DNA of 64,000 nt, from NCBI RefSeq assembly GCF_004027225.2, contig NC_044290.2, positions 10,990,906-11,054,905 of the forward strand, read 5' to 3'. Positions 36,502 to 49,850 of the stretch are shown one piece after another. The translations under genes were made by a program, and so were the position numbers. The DNA is from Strigops habroptila (Eukaryota > Chordata > Aves > Psittaciformes > Psittacidae). Every line of letters begins with the position of its first letter. Position 1 is the stretch's first letter. The notes beneath the pieces were generated by a model. The model worked only from the letters and a program-made list of their open reading frames with translations. It did not search any database and had not been told where the DNA came from.

Positions 36502-36661
36502 GACACTTGAAAGAACATCTCCCAATGGCAAAGATAAGAGCCCACGTCCTGCATCCTGTGGCTGTGCATTCTCAGCCACAAGAGTCACTGCAGCCCCTTT
36601 CCGGAGGGAGGCGATTTGGACAACGCCATCCGACTGATGCGGCTGATCCAGCTTTACCCGG
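36502..36661 (+). other. candidate 160-base exon, unidentified
   Basis: GCTTTTGTTTCTGTTTTCAG is a strong acceptor and CCCGG|GGTAATTA supplies a fair donor. The segment is CpG-richer than its surroundings. One frame is open throughout, reading GQRHPTDAADPALPG towards the donor; another ends in the helical DLDNAIRLMRLIQLYPG but has stops near its start. A minus-strand frame is open too. The composition suggests selection, but which strand or frame matters is not clear, and the segment could equally be conserved regulatory DNA. Confidence 0.25.
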
Positions 36662-39600
36662 GGTAATTATGTGAAGTGACATTCAAATCTGAGCGGTTTT
36701 CCTAGACACAGAGATTATTACATTACGAAGAAAGTACACGAGCTACTTTCCTCCCCACATGTCTTTAGTACAGTCTAAAAATAGCCTTAAGCATTTGAAA
36801 ATGTGCCTTAATCTTTTGACAGGGAAGTGGATGAGGTCACAAGACTGGGAAAGGACTTGTTTGCTGTCAGGAGGATGGTGAACTTGACACGTCAAATAGA
36901 GCTGAGTGCTGCTGTGGGGAGAGAAAGGTAGGAAAATGGGGCCCAGCATGCCCTTCTTTTCAGGTTTTTTTTTATACATCTTTGGTGCATGTGAAAAGCT
37001 GTGTGTTAAACACCCTGTTGATATATAGAGGGCCGGATGTGATGGATCAGCTGGTCTATTTTCAGTACAGTAAGCTGCAAAAAGCCTATAAAGAAAAAGA
37101 CAAAATAGTATATTCAGGCACAAAAGCCAATGTAGACATGACCAGGGTACAGCTCAGCTCTGTTCCTTGTGAATGCTCACTGTCTGCATTATAAGCAGTT
37201 TGGTTTCTCTTTCCACGTGATGAGCCTGCTCCAGATCAAGGTCATTCTCTTTGGTTTTGGGAAATGTGTTTTCTTTGTTGGCATTTGACAGTATCCCAGA
37301 TCTTGGCCCTCCCTTGTTACTGGAGAAATGCTAAAGGTATATAACCAGAGATTGCATGGGATAAGTGTTCTCTGACTTCTCATTTCCTGCTCCTACATAT
37401 TGGACCCAGGCTATCACAGTCAGTCATGCATGAAACACCTCTCTACAAACTTGCAGCCCAATAGGAGCAGTTCTATTACAGGTTTATTATTTGCATAATT
37501 GGGTGCTAACAAAAATAAAGCTAACAAATTGCTGATAATTGCAGAATGTCAACTGTATTGGGAGAGGTCAGAGGTGGAATAGAAGGGTGAAGTCTCCAGG
37601 TGTGTTGAGGTCAAAAGTGACTTGTTATTGGGGGGAAACTTGTTAAGTGTAATAGCTATCAGAAGAAACTCAACTGAATAATGTTAAAGCCAACCAAATC
37701 TTAAGTAACGTGTTGCTGCGGTACTTCAGGAGAGAGGGACCATTGCCAATGTGAGTAATTGGTTAGTTCTTCACATGTGACTTGGAGGGGGGCTGAAAAG
37801 GGGCACTAAAGAGAACTGTGAACACTCTTGTTGTGTAGCAAGTGGTACAAGACAACAGAAGGACTTTACCCCAGAAATGTTATAAAATAGAGTGGAGGCC
37901 CCAGAATCATTTTAATGCTGGAACAATTTGAAAGTGGTTTCCCAGAAAACTCCACATGGCACTCCAGATGGCTGGGAAGAGCTGGCTGAGGTAAGACTTG
38001 AGAACATGAGGGTCAGAAGGGAATGAACTTGCACTGATGCTTTGGAGTGATCCAAAGGCTGTTGCATTTAGCTGGCTTCTGCCTAGCAAAGCTGCAGAGT
38101 TCCCTGGTATTTTTAGGAAAATGAAGAATTATGGACAGCCTGAGGAAATGCAGTTCTTTTTAAAATGGCCTCAGTTTTAACTACCATACTGTATTGCTTC
38201 AAAATCCTCTCAAGAACTTCCTTATGTAAGTGAAAAACTGCCCCACAAATTGCCGGCGTGGTTTAAATCAACTTCAGTGGAGTAGAAGGTATATGTGCTC
38301 CCTCAGCCAGGGGAGTTGGAGCTATCAATAACATTATGTCAGATAAACTCTGAGGGCAAAGAGAGGACTTTGCTGGGACATGACTTTTTTCATTCTCTCA
38401 GGGATTCTCTTTCTCTTCTGTCTTCACTTGCTTTTATATCTTTAACCATACAGCAGCCAAGGCAGGAGAGGAACTGTCTGACAAAGGTTTCATTGACAGG
38501 AGTGTATGATTTTTGCTAGAAAGCACTTCCTTCTCTGCAAAAGGCTTTGAAGTGTCGTCTTTGTTCTGTCAGGCTTGTTATTTTTTTTTTTCTCTTTAAA
38601 AATGATAGACAAAATACTTGAAAGTCATCTTTTAGTACAGGCAGAGTAACAGGAGCAGCAACAGAAACCCGTCATTTAAAAAGGTATCATCATGCTAAAA
38701 TGATGGATTTGAAATATCATTTCTAATCCTTGCTCAGAAAACACTGCCTTAAATAATTGGAACCTGCTGGTTGAATTTTTAAAACATGTATAATTTACTC
38801 TTCAAGTTGTCTTCTTCCTTCATTGACAATGTCAGCGTGCTCTGTCTCTGCTGATTCTGATCTTTGTACCTCTTTCATGTGGCTTGGGTTTACTATCGGC
38901 AGAATGGATTAATGGAGATGAACTCCTTTGTAAAGTACATTGAGTCACCATCAGAAAGTGCCATTGTGAGGCAAGGGATTATCGATGTAGTTTGCTTTTT
39001 AGTATGTGAACAGTGTAGCAGATGCTGGATTTCTAAAATCTGATATCCTGCTTGGCTCAGTAGCGCCAGGTGACCTCTCTCACATCCATGCCAACCTGCA
39101 TCCTAGATCCTACATCCTGAGACCTAAAACTGAGATCTTGTCACTGCAAGCACGCAGCACTCTCATTGCAGTTCAGTTGGTGGTAACACCACGCTCTCCT
39201 TGTGTGCAGACCTCATTCTCCATTGCTGAGAGGATGGAAATTTCACTATTGACTTCATTGGTAGTAGGGTCAGGTCTGTTTCAGACACTGCAGGATCAGG
39301 TCCTTAAAGTTACAAGTGAGGAGAAAGACATGTGACAATACTGCCAGCAATGAAGTTACTGCTCCTAATAATTTCAGTTCATTTAGACCACAGAGATCAG
39401 CAAACCACCAGAGACAACTTCCTGTGGTTTGACACTATAATCCTGTAGTGAAACATGACTGTTAACCTCTTCTTTTTTTTTTTCCTCTTGATTAACTCAC
39501 TTTCTTAAAGAACGTGTTAAAAATCCATGATCTGCAGTTGTTATTATCCACCAAAGAGGGCTTCCCTGGCATAGGTTGAGGAAAGAAAGTTTCTTGACAC

Positions 39601-42600
39601 AAAAGGATGGATGATTACAGCAGAGTGATTCCTTTTGGTGCTTCCAGACTCAGCATCCAGATGAAAAGCTATTTGATACACTTAACAGTGCCTATGTCCA
39701 GAGTGCAGCAAAGCTCCATGCTAGGGGAGATAATGGGGCTTTTTATTCCCTCAACCCACAAATCAGTAGCTCTTCTGTGTGTATTTCTGCTGGAGTGCTT
39801 GGCTCTGTGATTTGCCCTTTAACATGGCAGTCGAGAGAAAACTGGACTGGAAAGCTGAGTAGAGTAGCAGCAAGATAAGACTTGTGTTAAGGGCACTCAA
39901 CCTCATGATGAGGTGACCTGCTCTGGCCATTCTCACTAACCTGCTACCTGAGGGTCCTTTCTTTTATGCTGCAGAGGCAGGTACAAGCACATCATGCTCT
40001 GCCTGTGTTCCACAGCAGCTCAATGTGAGGACAGCATCTCTGCCCAAGCACAGGACTGGTCCTGAGCTGATAAACCCTTTAAAGTGATAAGGGTAATTCA
40101 GGGAAATGGTCACAGTAACACCATAAACTGCCCTTGTGTTAATGCCTTCAAATCCAGACAGGCTAATTCTGCCTCTTCAGCCATCCATGTACACAGATGT
40201 ACCCCCGTCTCCCTGTGTGTAACAGCCGAGCTGGGTGGAATGTTATAAACTGTGAGGTTTCAACAAAACGTTTGCCCAGAATTCCCTGAATATTTTATAA
40301 TAATAAAAAGGCGTATTTTTAGTGGTGGCTGTTACTGTTGGGAAGTCCATCCCATTTCTGCTGAGCTGAGTTTTCCTTAGCTTTCATAATCGGGATAGTT
40401 TAGAGGTCAGTCTTTATGATCTGTAAGTGATCACAGTTCCTGGGATTTACAGGAGAGAAAGATCATTTCTTGCCCCCAGTCCCTCCTGCTGCTCCTCCAG
40501 GATTGCAGTAGCAGTATCCTAGAGGAAATAAACCCCAATAAACCAGCCTAAACACTGGGTTTTTTCAAATCCCCATTCTTAGCATAAGCAATGCTCAGCT
40601 GGAAGCCCAATAAACCCTTTGAACCGGTAATTTGCGCCCATTCTTTTAAAGCCTTTTCCCATTTTAAATATTAGTATAAAAGGGGGATTTGAGGAATCAG
40701 GATCGCCAAAGCAAACATTTGACACACTGTTATATTAGATTTATATAATATAAAGCTTAGGCACATGAACCCATGTGGCTGCTGCTGTTCTGCAAATCAG
40801 TGCTTACGTCTGCAGTAGGGACAAGAGTGCTGGGAAGATAATCTGTTCCTCTGTCTGTGTGTGGATGTGCTGCTGTTAAACAGGAGGAGGATTGTACCAC
40901 ATCAGTGTGGCAGCAGACTGCAAACAGAGAATCCTCCTATTCAAGGTTCTGCAGGAGATCGACTAATTTCTATCTTTCAACATGAACACAGTAACACTGA
41001 CACACTTTCTCTGCTGGGCCACAGATTGTGACATTTGGATGTTGTGGAAACTAACTGGGCTGAAATGTTACTTTGGGTTCTGTTTCTGAGAGGATACAGC
41101 ATGACACACCGCATTTCAGACCCAGATCTGCTAAGTGTGTGTTTAACTTTATAGCCCAGAGCGTATAAAGCTAAATCCCCATGTGTTTCTAGGACTCAGC
41201 TCCTGGATCTTGGAAGCAGAGAGATGGATGTAAAACTTCTCGTAGTAATAAACAAGTAGTTTTGTGTGCAGAGGGTTTAATGAAAGCTGCTTTTCAACAT
41301 CTCTCCCTCTCTTTTCCTCCCTTTAATGTGTTTTGTGCTGCCATGAGGGTGGGGGAGGCTTCTCTTAGCATTTGGGATCTGTCTCCCCTATCCAATTCCT
41401 TGTTTCATCAAATCTGTTAGAAACTTATATTTAAGGTCTTTACTTCTTTGATAGATTTGAAATTAGTCAGTGATTAAAAGCTATTTGGGATAGAACAGAA
41501 TGAAGAAGAAATCCATACAGCTCTAGTGCGTAAACCTTGTTTCTTTAGGCATCCAGCTAAAACATTTAACATGTCCAAGGTGAAAAGCAACATGCTGGTC
41601 TGATGCTCTATATTTGTCATCTCTATTTGCAAATCCAACACTGTAGCTTTATGTTTCTGCTGGAAAGAAAAACAAACTGAAAACAATAGGAGAAACCACA
41701 GAGCCTTGCCTGGAGTTGAAGGATTTCTGCAGAGACAGGGCTGGGTCTGCTGTGGGGAATTAAGCAATTTCTCATGCACCAGTTATAAAAGGGACAGCCC
41801 CAGTAGCGGGAGTGGGGTTACATGGGAGCTGGGGGCAGTCTGCTTGCGCTGCGTGGAGGCAAAGAGGTGAACTTGGTTTAGTGTCTTCTTCTGATCACCG
41901 CTGACCTCTGTGCATGTGTTCAGTCATGCACAAAACATGTCTGACAGGCAAATACAGGTATTGAGGCTCTTAATTGACTTCACTTAGTAGTTTCCAGGCT
42001 CCCTAGACTCGTACCTGAAGTAGTGCTCTTAATGCAGCCCTAGCAGTGGAGAGTGAAGATGGGGAAAGAGCTGAATGTATTTGTTTCTCAAGACTGTATT
42101 CAGAAAAAAACCCACTCAGGTAGCCAGGAGTACCCAAGAGCAGAAGATACAGTTTTACAGGGGAATAGCGTTGGGTTTCTGACGCTTCAGAACAAGTGTT
42201 AAAATAAACGTTTGAGTTTAATGAGTGGTACCAAAAAGCGCTGCCTGGGTGCTGCAAAGGGAGCATGCCACGTTCTCCTCAGCAGCACATCAGCAGAGGC
42301 GCAGATTTCCCTGGGAATTAAAAAGAAGAAATAAGGGTTGTGCCTGTGCATGTGAGATACTGTCACAGAAAAATCCCCTTGGAGCTGCCATTCATCTCCT
42401 TCACCCATCCTGCCTCTTCTAGGCCATGTATTTCACACTTTCCATCTTCTTAGCAGTCGCTGCAAGCATGGAGGAGTCAAATGGAACCCAGATTCACAAG
42501 TCTATCACTGTTTTTCCTTTGCTCGTGGCATAAATCAAAAAGGGAAAAAAGCCTCTGTTAGCACAGAGCTCAGGTTTGTTTATTTTTTTGCCAGCTGCAA

Positions 42601-42710
42601 CATGCTACCCTCTTAGGGGATCACGTCAAACCAGCCATGGTTTAGGTTGGAGTGACACGGCAAACCCAGGCCTGGCCCCGCTCGATGAATTACAACCTTG
42701 TCAGGAACCT
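36662..42710. other. non-coding stretch
   Basis: AT-rich unique sequence with T runs (38580, 39473) and no gene that I can support. The part around 40.58-40.70 kb (GAACCGGTAATTTGCGCCC and neighbours) is of higher complexity and could be conserved, but the signal is weak. Confidence 0.5.
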
Positions 42711-42750
42711 ATTATATATATACATATATACATACATCTATATATTTTTT
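42711..42750. repeat. TATA/CATA microsatellite
   Basis: TTATATATATACATATATAC followed by ATACATCTATATA and a T run. Short and imperfect. Confidence 0.65.
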
Positions 42751-45700
42751 TTAAATTAAGGTAGGGTTTTTATCAAATCAAATACCTGCACACTAAATTA
42801 TATTTCTGGTGCCAGCCTGACTCTCCCTCTCTCTCCCCTGCTCTTTTTTCCTTGCATTGCGATACAGGGGGGTTTGTTCCAAGGAGAGTGCCTGGTGAGG
42901 TCCTGTGCTGCTAAGGGAATGCTGTTTGACCTTCCCACTGCTTTTGTTTTGAGTATTTACCGCAACATGTCCCAGCGCTGTTGCCTTAATGATAAAAATA
43001 TTCAGAGTCCAAGAGTGGAGGCCTGGGGTGGTGGTGAGAGGAAGGAAGGTGAATCAGTAATAGAGTACAGCCATCAAAGCTGTTTACTCATCTGTTTTCT
43101 GAAACAAGTTTGCTGTGTTTATTAATAGGGCTTGAAATGCCAAGGGGAAGGTTTAAGGTGAACTAAAAACTCCTCTGGCATGGAGTCCCCTTTTGTACTT
43201 GCTAAAATTAGTTGGGTGCTGGCTTTGCCCTTTTTATCCACCCTCCTGCCTCTGAGGAATAGATGCTATTGTTGTTTTAGAGGAGGCCAGAAAGCAACTG
43301 AAAGCAGTACAAGTTCACTGGAGGTCTGTTTAATCATGGCCCAGCAGTTTCTGTAGTCAGATCCTTAAGATACTTCAAAATAGTGCACACAATAATTTAA
43401 GACATACTTTAAGAAGCTGTCAAGCTGTCAACTCACCATCTTTTCCATATAGGAAAAAGGCAATAATTAAGAACAAACATCATCTTTTATGCAGAATTCT
43501 GCATACAGCCAGGAGATGCTTCTGCTGTAATCTACAGGGGAAGTTACACACAGGACAACATTAAGCAAATTAAACTGATACACAGCATCCCTGTGCCTAA
43601 TAGTTTGATCATGTAGTGTATCCTCATGAGGGGAAAAATCTATACCTGGTTAACAATACATCCAGCTAAACATTGGCATAAAATCCTTCCTTTGTGTGCT
43701 TCCAAGGAGCATTATGGTTTGGTTTTTATAGACTTGAATTCAGAGCACACTTGGGGAGGTTGGGTAGAAAAGTTTTCCTCAAGGGGACCTTCACAAACCG
43801 TGACCATTTCTGTACAGAGAACATAATGAAAAACTCTTACTAATCCTATATCATGCGTGTCTGGGCATTGAGCTTATGTGGAAGCTGAAAGAGGCTCGTG
43901 CTTGCAGGATCAATTGCAAAGTTAATACGGGGTGATAGAACACGCTGGTGTCTGAGTACACCAGCACTGCAGTAACTTCAGTCCAGTGAACTGCCTTTCA
44001 CTCAAGCGCTTGTTACAGAAGATGAGAGGGTGAACTAATGCTTTGGAGGAAAGACCATTGGAGGTAGTGCCTATGCTGATGGGTACATGGAGGTAAAGAA
44101 CAGAGAAGGACCTCAGAGCAGATCGGAGAGAGGTCTGATGTTCTCTCATTTCCTTCCAGCTCAGGAAGGGACATTTGGATTTTCATTATTAAAAAGCTGC
44201 AGAGAATATCAATGACATTTCTTTATACTTTAGGTTGTCAGTGATGAAATAAGCTGAAGTTAAGATAAAAGGAAAGTAGAGCTGTGAGATGAGGGGAGGA
44301 GAGAGACCCTAACAGAAAAGACTGGATGTGTTAAGATGCTCTGTACATAGCTGGAGGGGGGAATCAATTTCAAACAGAAAAAGCTAGGACGTGCCAGATG
44401 GTTTGGGCACTTTCACTCAGCACTGAACCTCAGTCTCTTGCTCCAGCTGTGACCAGCTCTGCCCTTCTGAACATTGATCTCAGCACCCTAAAACCCAGGC
44501 GTAGTCACTCTGGTTCAGGCTTTTATCATCTGAAGAGGAGCTGATGAGGGCACAGTCAAGCACTGATTCAGACTGAGATTTTACATGTCAGGGAATCTTA
44601 AGGCAACTAAATCTAGCAGGATTGTGATGTTTCTGTAGGTCTTGTCTGATTACTAGAAACAGAAACATATTCCTTAACATTCAATGTCTTACACAATCTC
44701 TCCACTAACTACATATCCTTCAGGATAGGGCCACCTCCCAGCCACAGTGCCTGCTGAGGATACATGGAATAGGTCCTGCCTAACTCCTCTGTGCCTTATT
44801 GTACTCAGGGCTCTGAAGGGGGTGGAAATCAGTCACTGCAGGAAATAGCTCAGAGAGAAAATGTTGAATGTGTGTAGTCGTTTAATTGCATTAGAGCCTT
44901 ATTAAATAAAGGTACAGGAGAACATAACGGGGCCTGCTTCTATTTTTGATGCAGATATTATGTAAATTTATGTACCTCATTATGCCAATCTTGTGAACCC
45001 CCTCAGGTTTCTGAACAGTTTCCAAGCCGTCCCCTTTACTCGGTGGGGAATACTTTGCCGTTTTGTTCTGGGTTTGAAGTGGGGGCTGTTAGACCTCCAG
45101 TGTGTGTCTCTGTGTGCAGATGTGTGTGCTCCCTTGCTTTCCTGCAAGCCATGGACGGAATCTGCATTGGCTTTTCTGGCTGGTTGAAGGAAAGTGTGTT
45201 TCTGAGGTGAAAAAATTTGCCTTTTAAATTTCTGTGTAGCTTATACCAAGATTATAATTCATATCCAGGGCTGAATACCAAATGACCCTGTTATTCATTT
45301 CCACAAATATTCTGAAAGGCGAAGAGTGAGGCAAGGGAAAATACTGGCCTAAATCCAATGCTGTTAGAACCCAAAATCAATGGCATTTATATGAAGGTTG
45401 GATTTGGCCTCCTCCATCGTTCATTTAAAGCTATAGATTAACAGAATATAAATATTGCATGATGCCCCAGAGCTGCACCAGCAAATCTGCTCAAAGACTC
45501 ATCTTTCCCTATTGAACAAGGCAAATATTGTAAAATGAAGTCTCTGTAACAAAGCCCCCATCTCCTGGAAAATCTCTTAGTGACTGTGCTTGATATTGTA
45601 TGTTATGAGGCACTTGTGAAGACTAAAACTTGGAGGATGAGCTCTCCAAATGTGAAAAAGAAGCTCCTCTTTGGCAGTAACAGAACAATCCACAGTGGCT

Positions 45701-48700
45701 ATTTACATGATGTATCATTAGTAAAAATTTTGATCAGACTTAGTCCTTCTGGTTCCATGCTGACAGATCCATGTGTTATCCCAAGAATTTTCCAGTACAA
45801 AGATAGAAAAGGAAATACGAACCTTGTAAGGGAGATAAACCCACTGGAAAATGTGCTAAAGATCTTTCAAGGATCTTGCAGATGAACAAGATTTACTTTG
45901 ACATCTGCTGTGAATTGTGGTTTATTTCCACTCTGTTCAATGTGGTGGCACTATTGTGGGAACAACTCGAGGTTTTAATCTTTTTATGCGACATTAAGAA
46001 TGCTGCATGTTTGTGCCAGGTCAGATGCTGGTGGGGATTCTTATTGAAATGCTGAGCAATGGGATATGTCCTTGCAAAACCCGTCCCACCATCAATGTTC
46101 TTCCATGCCTGGAGCACTGACCAGTGACAGTCCAAGTCTTGAATCCCAAGGAGGTGATCTAGCAAAATAGTGACAGAGCATATGTTTAACTTCCATTTGG
46201 GAATCGTTGCTCTCTGGGATTGAAATTTTGAGATAAAACATACGGGTTTCAGCTGTGTCTCTAGGGATGCAAAGTTATAGTGCTGTAGAATACATATTGT
46301 GTATAAAGCGTGGTTGTTATTTCTCCATTAGCACTGCCAGTGCTGGAGCTGGCTGTTAGCGTGTCATTCTCCTGACACATCATTAATAAACAGGTAATTT
46401 CATACCTGATTTCCACAGAGTGTCATGCTGAAAACCACCTGGGTTTCGGTTTTCATCAACATTTACAGTGAAAAGAAAGGGAAAAGAAGATGTAGACTGA
46501 GAAGTGGTGGTTAGATTTGAACTGGGACTGGTCTGATTGAGTAATGGATCCATCAGGTTTGAGCAAGCAGACATGGAGGAAGGAGACAAGGAAGGAGAAA
46601 ACGTGTAACAGGAACCTGTGAGGCTCCGTACGCCTGGTTGTTGTGAAGGAGATTCCATGCTTTAGCTTCACAGTTGGGAACATTTACTAAAGGGTTCTTA
46701 CCTGTTCTTCATTGCTTCAGTAGTATTAGCACTGATCCTTTATTACATCTTATCCTATGGATATGGAGAACAATTTACTCCCTTTTGTAGCAGCCTGTCA
46801 TGTACTTAAAGACCTGATGTATGTTCCTTCTGTTTTTTCTAACTGCGGCTGAATCACTCCAGTTCCTTCCACTTTCCCATGTATCATTCCACAGTACCCC
46901 TGACCTGTGCTCACTAATCCCAATGAATTTTGTAATTGATCCTTTTCCAGAAGTGGTTACAGGAGTCTGCATTTGCCAGCAGGTGTCAGCATACGAGAAC
47001 AATACCATCAAGCTCTGGCACGCAACTGTCCTGCAGGAAATGCGGTTTCTATCTCTGCAGTTACCTCTGAATTTTGCATCCCATTGAAACTCATTTATTT
47101 CAGAACGACTTGGCACTATTTTAGAGAATAGATAGGTCCTGAAAGCAAGAGATCCCCAACCAAAGGAAAACCCACCAGGTTTGGAAATGGAGCTTGGCAA
47201 AGTTATCAGGGATTTTATGAAGTGATTGCTGGCTGGTGGCAGGTCAGGCTTTTGGATGGCATGGGCCTCTGGGTCTAGGTATCCCATAGATGCACACTTG
47301 AGGGTCCAGCATTTGGAGAGCATAGGCAGCTTTCCTCCACAACCTGTTTCTGGCTCTGAAGCACTGTTTATAAGTACCTTGATCTGTATTTAGCAGGCAG
47401 GAACCTCTTCAGATACAAGCATTTGCACAGCATCTAAGGGAAACACTTGTATTTGTGTTCTGATGCCTAACTCTAATTTATTGCATGGATATCTATGACA
47501 TAAGCGAGTTCCTCACTGTTTTCTTTCTCTTCCTCTCTTGTTCCTCCTTAGCTTGCTGAGGGATTTCAGAGTCAAACCTCTCCCCGTGCCCCCAGTTTAC
47601 ACAAACCAGTGTGAACAAGTGTCCATTCAGATGCTGTGTTCTGATTGACAGGAGGCTTCAGCAAAACCTGGTTTTTCTCCCAGAAGTTCTTCATGATTTT
47701 CTGCTGTGGGAACAGGGCAGTGATACACATCTGTAACTCTGTAGAGGTGCTTAAGGGTGATTCTGGCTGAGTTGGTCCTTTTGTGCAAGGATGGGTGGCT
47801 GCAGTACAACCTGCATCACATGGACTGGAACAGGCCATTGGAAGGGTTTGATTTTTCTCTTCTTGATTAAACCAGCAACCGCTGCATAAATACTGGAAAT
47901 AAAACTTGCTGCAAACAGAAGGATTAGTATTTAGCTCTTTATCTAAATACACTCCATTCCCCCATCTCCCCTCCCCAAAATAAAATAGCGTTGTTTGAAA
48001 TTTCCAGGGAAGCTTAAGGCCTAAAGCATTGGGTGAGATGTAAATTTCTTAAAATATTTATCCATCCATAAGTGGCTACATATTTGACATTATTATAGGG
48101 TTTCTCAGTGTTCCATTTTATTAAAAAATATTTATTTGGTTTCTAAGATTACTGCTGCTCTGACCACAGAAAATTCAATTACTGAAAACTGCAGCTATCA
48201 AATTGGTTGAAAATAAATAGCCTTTTATCCAAACCTGGCATGGGCTGGTTTACTTTTAATACGTAGCCATAAAAAAAGAAGCTCTTTCCACACAGAGCTG
48301 GTTGGTTACAGAGCAAGAAGCCAAGGAATACTTTGCATCATCAGGTTTTATTTAAAATAAGGTAGGGAGGGGGGTGCAAAATAAGTCATTATGAGACTAA
48401 TTAGATGTTCCTTTTGCTCCTTTGTTTTAACTAGTGACAGAACATCTCTCAAGGCGTTTCTTCTGTTGAGACAAATAAGTCGTGTTTTCTCATTCACATG
48501 GATGAATAGATATGCAGGTAACAGTCCCAAATGCTTTGATGTCTCCTAAATTTAAGGTTTTAAATCAGGGATTGTCTTTGCAAATGGCAAATAATAGAAA
48601 TTAGTGCCAAAAAACCTAATTAACCTAGTGTGTTGTTAGTTGTTTTTCACCTTCAATGATGTAGATTCCATCACATCTCAAGACAGTGTGCTGCAGAGAT

Positions 48701-49744
48701 TTATTAATGAAGGGTGTACTTGACTGTAGATAAAGGCTTTAACATCCTTTATGATATACAGGAGATGTAGTACACGTACAGTGGATGCCTGGCTCATACC
48801 TTCAACCACAACCATCTCTCTTCTAAAAATGCTTTTGTGAAGAGCTAAAGCAGAAGGGAACAAATCTTGAAAGAACGACTCTCATTTCCAGCTCTTTCCA
48901 AATGATCTGGGCTAAGACTTCCCTTCCTCTAATTTGTTAAACAACCATGTTGCCCTTTTCACTCTGTTTGCTTGCCTGTGAAGTCCCTTCTGCACCATGT
49001 CTGAAGACACTGTGTCTTTCAGCTGAGGTCCAATCGGCATCAAAGGCTGGAATGCGAAACATCCCTGTCCTGTCGTATGCCAGGAGTTCATCGTTAACAG
49101 GTCCTGTTAGCAGGCTGGCAGGCTGCGAGCCCCTGCCTTGCATGGATCAAGGATGCTTGCTGAGAGACAGCCCTGCAGCCCCTGGTATGGAACAATGTGC
49201 TCCAGGCAGACAGCCTGCTCCGGGCTCACCACAGAGCTGTCTGTCCCAGCACCAGGATGAAAGCTGGGAGATCAAAGCTCAGACGAAAGCAAAGGGAGAT
49301 AATGCAGTGGGCACATGGGCTTTCCAAAAAATGCTGCTTTTAAAGGGAGACTGCCTTTTTGTCAGTAGAGTGAATGCCCATTGCTTAAAGGGGAGTTAAA
49401 GAGACGAGGAGATTTTTCTAAGAGAAACAGAAACATGTCCGTATTAAAAATCTCAGGTTTTATTGCTTTGGAAAGACATCTGAATTCCCTAGAAGATCTG
49501 TGGGAAAACTCGTCAACTGCTCAGATGGGTAAAAATATTCCTGTATCTCCCACTGGGCACAGGGAGAGAATCACAGTTATAACCATTTCCTTGAAAACTG
49601 GAAGCACTTTGTAGTTCCTATTTACCCAGTTTTCATACTTTGAAAATGCAGGGGAGGAGGATTACCTGTAGGTCTCAGCTAGAGCACATGGGGCAGGACA
49701 ACAACCCAGACCTCTTCCATGCTTATCCCCTTTAGGTGGCACAT
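42751..49744. other. non-coding stretch with palindrome and long open frames
   Basis: Contains an 18-bp palindrome (43488-43505), a 101-codon plus frame (45580-45885), the longest open frame of the window (182 codons on the minus strand, 46775-47323) and a 150-codon plus frame (48947-49399). None shows a domain I recognise or supporting splice or start signals, so none is called a gene. Confidence 0.45.
43488..43505. repeat. 18-bp perfect palindrome
   Basis: TATGCAGAATTCTGCATA is fully self-complementary with no spacer. The arms carry TATGCA/TGCATA, similar to POU-type half sites. About 60 bases upstream lies a direct repeat AAGCTGTC AAGCTGTC (43412-43430). Confidence 0.7.
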
Positions 49745-49850
49745 TTCATTTCCCCATCCCTCAGTCTTTCCAGCTGCTAAATAGAGATATTGCAAAGGGT
49801 TATGTTGCAAAGTTTAGTAAAATTAAATAATGCTTGGAAAGGGCTTTAAG
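49745..49850 (+). mobile_element. MIR-like ancient SINE fragment
   Basis: CATTTCCCCATCCCTCAGTC, then a CTGCTAAATAGAGATATTGC part, a GGTTATGTTG segment, AAATTAAATAATGC and GGAAAGGGCTTTAAGAAG follow the order of a MIR 3' half down to the AAAGCGCTT-like tail. Diverged but colinear over about 100 bases. Confidence 0.45.

Noticed and set aside
48947..49399. 150-codon plus-strand frame
   Set aside because: Starts in a poor context, has no known domain, and a minus-strand frame overlaps it; probably chance in a slightly GC-richer patch.
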